Positions 62,622 to 64,000 of a stretch of 64,000 bases of DNA are shown here, piece by piece. The position numbers and the translations under genes are program-made. The stretch is from Nitrospirota bacterium (GTDB lineage: Bacteria; Nitrospirota; Thermodesulfovibrionia; Thermodesulfovibrionales; Magnetobacteriaceae). The DNA is taken from positions 104,013 through 168,012 of the forward strand of contig JADFXG010000004.1 in assembly GCA_015233895.1 (NCBI GenBank), read 5' to 3'. Below the pieces are notes generated by a model. The model was not told where the DNA came from. It did no database searches and worked only from the letters and a program-made list of their open reading frames with translations. The stretch's first letter is position 1; each line of letters opens with the position of its first letter.

Positions 62622-63137
62622 TTAAATCTGGCCTCTGCTATAAAGTCTTTTGTAAAAAACCACCTGAAACGCCACATCCCCGAGAAACAACAGGTCACCG
62701 TTTTTAAGTAGAGTAGAGTCGTTTACTCTTTTATTGTTTACAATCACCCCGTTTGTTGAATTATTATCTTTTATGAGCATTTCCCCTTTCTGGCACATTA
62801 TTGTGCAATGCTCCTTTGATACGGTTGAATCATTGATTACAATTGAATTTCCATGGGTTCTGCCTATTGTATTTTTGCCTTCAAACAGCCGGTAATCACG
62901 GTCAATATTTGTACTTATCAGTCCTACAATCCAACCATACAGAGGACGTGGAGTACCTTCTGTATGTGAAGCCTTAGATGTGGCACTCTCTTCTAAGTAG
63001 CGTCTGGCATCCGTCGTTTTGGTTGTCAGGAAAGGGTTGTCGCTGCTTTTTTTATTTGCGCTGTCCTCACCTTTTTGACTGTAGTTGTCATGAGTTTGAG
63101 AAGCGTCATCTGATGATGGATTATCTTTTTTTTCCAA
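62622..63137 (-). CDS. FHA-domain protein
   Basis: 171 residues. The first 60 are polar and low-complexity (KKDNPSSDDASQTHDNYSQK). The FHA domain begins near 85: NTIGRTHGNSIVINDSTVSK, then EHCTIMCQKGEMLIKDNNST, NGVIVNNKRVNDSTLLKNGD, with the conserved GR, S..H and N residues for phosphothreonine binding. A possible reader for the Ser/Thr kinase at 40847, though they are 20 kb apart. Stands alone. Confidence 0.9.
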   Translation of the reverse strand: MEKKDNPSSDDASQTHDNYSQKGEDSANKKSSDNPFLTTKTTDARRYLEESATSKASHTEGTPRPLYGWIVGLISTNIDRDYRLFEGKNTIGRTHGNSIVINDSTVSKEHCTIMCQKGEMLIKDNNSTNGVIVNNKRVNDSTLLKNGDLLFLGDVAFQVVFYKRLYSRGQI

Positions 63138-63268
63138 AGCACTTTATCTTACATATATTGAGAATATTTTAGCAATTTTACCTAAGTACCACTAAGGTAG
63201 TCATCAGAAAAGTATGACAGTTGAACTTTGCCTAAAAACAATATTTTTTCAGAGCGATAAAAAAGTGC

Positions 63269-63297
63269 TTGACTTTCTTACTGATACGAAGTATAAT
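63269..63297 (+). promoter_or_regulatory. Near-consensus sigma-70 promoter for the ParA-like gene
   Basis: TTGACT at 63269-63274, 17-bp spacer, TATAAT at 63292-63297. Transcription would start near 63304, about 60 bases before the ATG at 63366. Confidence 0.8.
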
Positions 63298-63365
63298 CCA
63301 CCTAATTTTTAAATATGTATGGTTGTTTATGATGTTGGAATAACAATGAGGAATGGAGAAAGAAA

Positions 63366-63905
63366 ATGGATAGTTTTAATGAAAGAAGTGATGTCCCTAT
63401 AATTGCTTTTTTTGGTACAAAAGGCGGTGTTGGTAAAACAACTATTACTTCACGTTTTGCAGAATTTGTCTCATATAGTGTTAATAGTCCAAATATTTTA
63501 ATGATTGACTTTGATGTTGATCATCGTGGATTGACAGTTTTATTGAGTCGTGGGCGTGGTTTCTCTTGTAAGACCATTCATGAATATGTGAAGGATAATA
63601 TATCCTCCTTAGATAGTGCAATAGATGTAACAGAAGAAAAAAAGCTTAATACCGGAGGTAAATTATATCTTATCCCTTCTGCACACGCTGATTCTAAATT
63701 AACTTTCAGAGTAACAGCAGATTTAGATTATAATGTTTTGGTCAATACCATAATAGAACTTATCAAAGAAGCAGTAAGCAGATATAATATTGGTTGTGTT
63801 GTCATCGATTGTGGTCCTGTAATAAATCCTTACACCGCAGCGGCTGCACATATTGCTGATCATGCCTTCATAATGGATATATTCAATAAACTGTGTCAAG
63901 TGTGA
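63366..63905 (+). pseudogene. ParA-like ATPase gene interrupted by an IS256-family element
   Basis: The first 170 residues are a good ParA/MinD-type (SIMIBI) ATPase: PIIAFFGTKGGVGKTTITSR with the deviant Walker A (KGGVGKTT, residues 17-24), ILMIDFDVDHRGLTVLL as the switch region and CVVIDCGPVINPYTAAAAHI as Walker B. Normal proteins continue for 80 or more residues after ADHAFIM; here the frame runs into FNKLCQV and stop inside the terminal sequence of an insertion sequence. So the gene is broken, perhaps recently. The rest should lie beyond the element, outside the window. Confidence 0.8.
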
Positions 63906-64000
63906 AATCACCTTAAACGGTAATATCCAATTTTAGCCTACCCTCAAAAAATAAAGCAAGTTGAGAGACAGTCTGGCTCCAGTTTCTCAATGGCTGTCTC
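63888..64000. mobile_element. IS256-family insertion sequence, one end visible
   Basis: The element's terminus (about AAACTGTGTCAAGTGTGAAA) lies near 63888, just before the stop of the transposase at 63913. The other end is outside the window, so target duplication cannot be read. The outer limit is approximate. Confidence 0.75.
63913..64000 (-). CDS. IS256-family (Mutator-type) transposase, C-terminal end
   Basis: Reading the minus strand from 64000 gives RQPLRNWSQTVSQLALFFEG, then RLKLDITV and TAA. This NW...L...F..R(L) ending is the conserved C-terminus of IS256/Mutator transposases. Only about 28 residues are inside the window. Confidence 0.8.
   Translation of the reverse strand, partial: RQPLRNWSQTVSQLALFFEGRLKLDITV

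Overview
The window is a stretch of a Gram-negative bacterial chromosome, moderately AT-rich. LPS-type heptosyltransferases, chemotaxis and two-component genes, haem genes with an AhbD/NirJ-like radical SAM enzyme, Rpn-family nucleases, many TPR proteins and dispersed REP/RAYT elements together suggest a Nitrospirota-like (Thermodesulfovibrionia, possibly magnetotactic-type) or deltaproteobacterial-grade organism. This is inference: there is no rRNA or other decisive marker here.

Layout. (1) 1-3131: a cut CheW gene, a chemoreceptor and an Rpn-family nuclease, all on the minus strand. (2) 3192-9363: haem genes hemH, hemE and an AhbD-like radical SAM gene, then hflX and an AI-2E-family permease. 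A degraded toxin-antitoxin remnant sits between hflX and the radical SAM gene inside a 61-bp direct duplication. (3) 9364-15515: Crp/Fnr regulator, a repeat-filled intergenic element, a large MalT-like ATPase regulator with a BTAD domain, an alpha/beta hydrolase and a small membrane protein. (4) 15536-18320: the classic block SRP RNA - dnaX - ybaB/ebfC - recR. (5) 18386-23619: a second Rpn nuclease, a lone receiver protein, an EcsC-like protein and a large hybrid histidine kinase. (6) 23950-35096: a surface-glycan cluster (B12 radical SAM, GT2, methyltransferase, membrane glycosyltransferase, GT9, flippase, TMTC-like TPR glycosyltransferase) interrupted by two RAYT genes, REP palindromes and a broken BRO-N gene. 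(7) 35101-40670: a divergent HTH regulator with repeated operator-like sequences, an excisionase-type HTH protein, a HAMP membrane protein and a full-length plant-type alpha-glucan water dikinase with CBM45-like modules. (8) 40847-46434: Ser/Thr kinase-TPR protein, FmdB zinc ribbon, a WaaF-GmhB fusion, DoxX-like and PNPOx-like proteins and two Hsp20 chaperones. (9) 46756-53691: a TPR/NTPase pair and a SiaABC phosphoprotein-switch operon whose last gene is an HD-GYP protein instead of the SiaD diguanylate cyclase. (10) 53812-57469: purF and purL. (11) 57608-64000: a Type ISP/IIG-like restriction-modification enzyme, an OLD-family nuclease, an FHA protein and a ParA-like gene cut by an IS256-family element that runs off the window.

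How parts may work together: HemE, HemH and the radical SAM protein could form a coproporphyrin-type haem route with a radical SAM final decarboxylase. SiaA, SiaB and SiaC form a phosphatase/kinase/target switch that probably feeds c-di-GMP breakdown. The glycan cluster and the WaaF-GmhB fusion build surface polysaccharide. GWD implies phosphorylated storage alpha-glucan. The right-hand end is an accessory defence and mobile-element zone.

The most unusual signals are the plant-like GWD, the Sia operon with HD-GYP, two genes whose Shine-Dalgarno and reading frame point to AUA start codons, RAYT genes carrying their own REP palindromes in frame, and the 61-bp duplication around a toxin-antitoxin relic. 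No tRNA gene or CRISPR array was seen.
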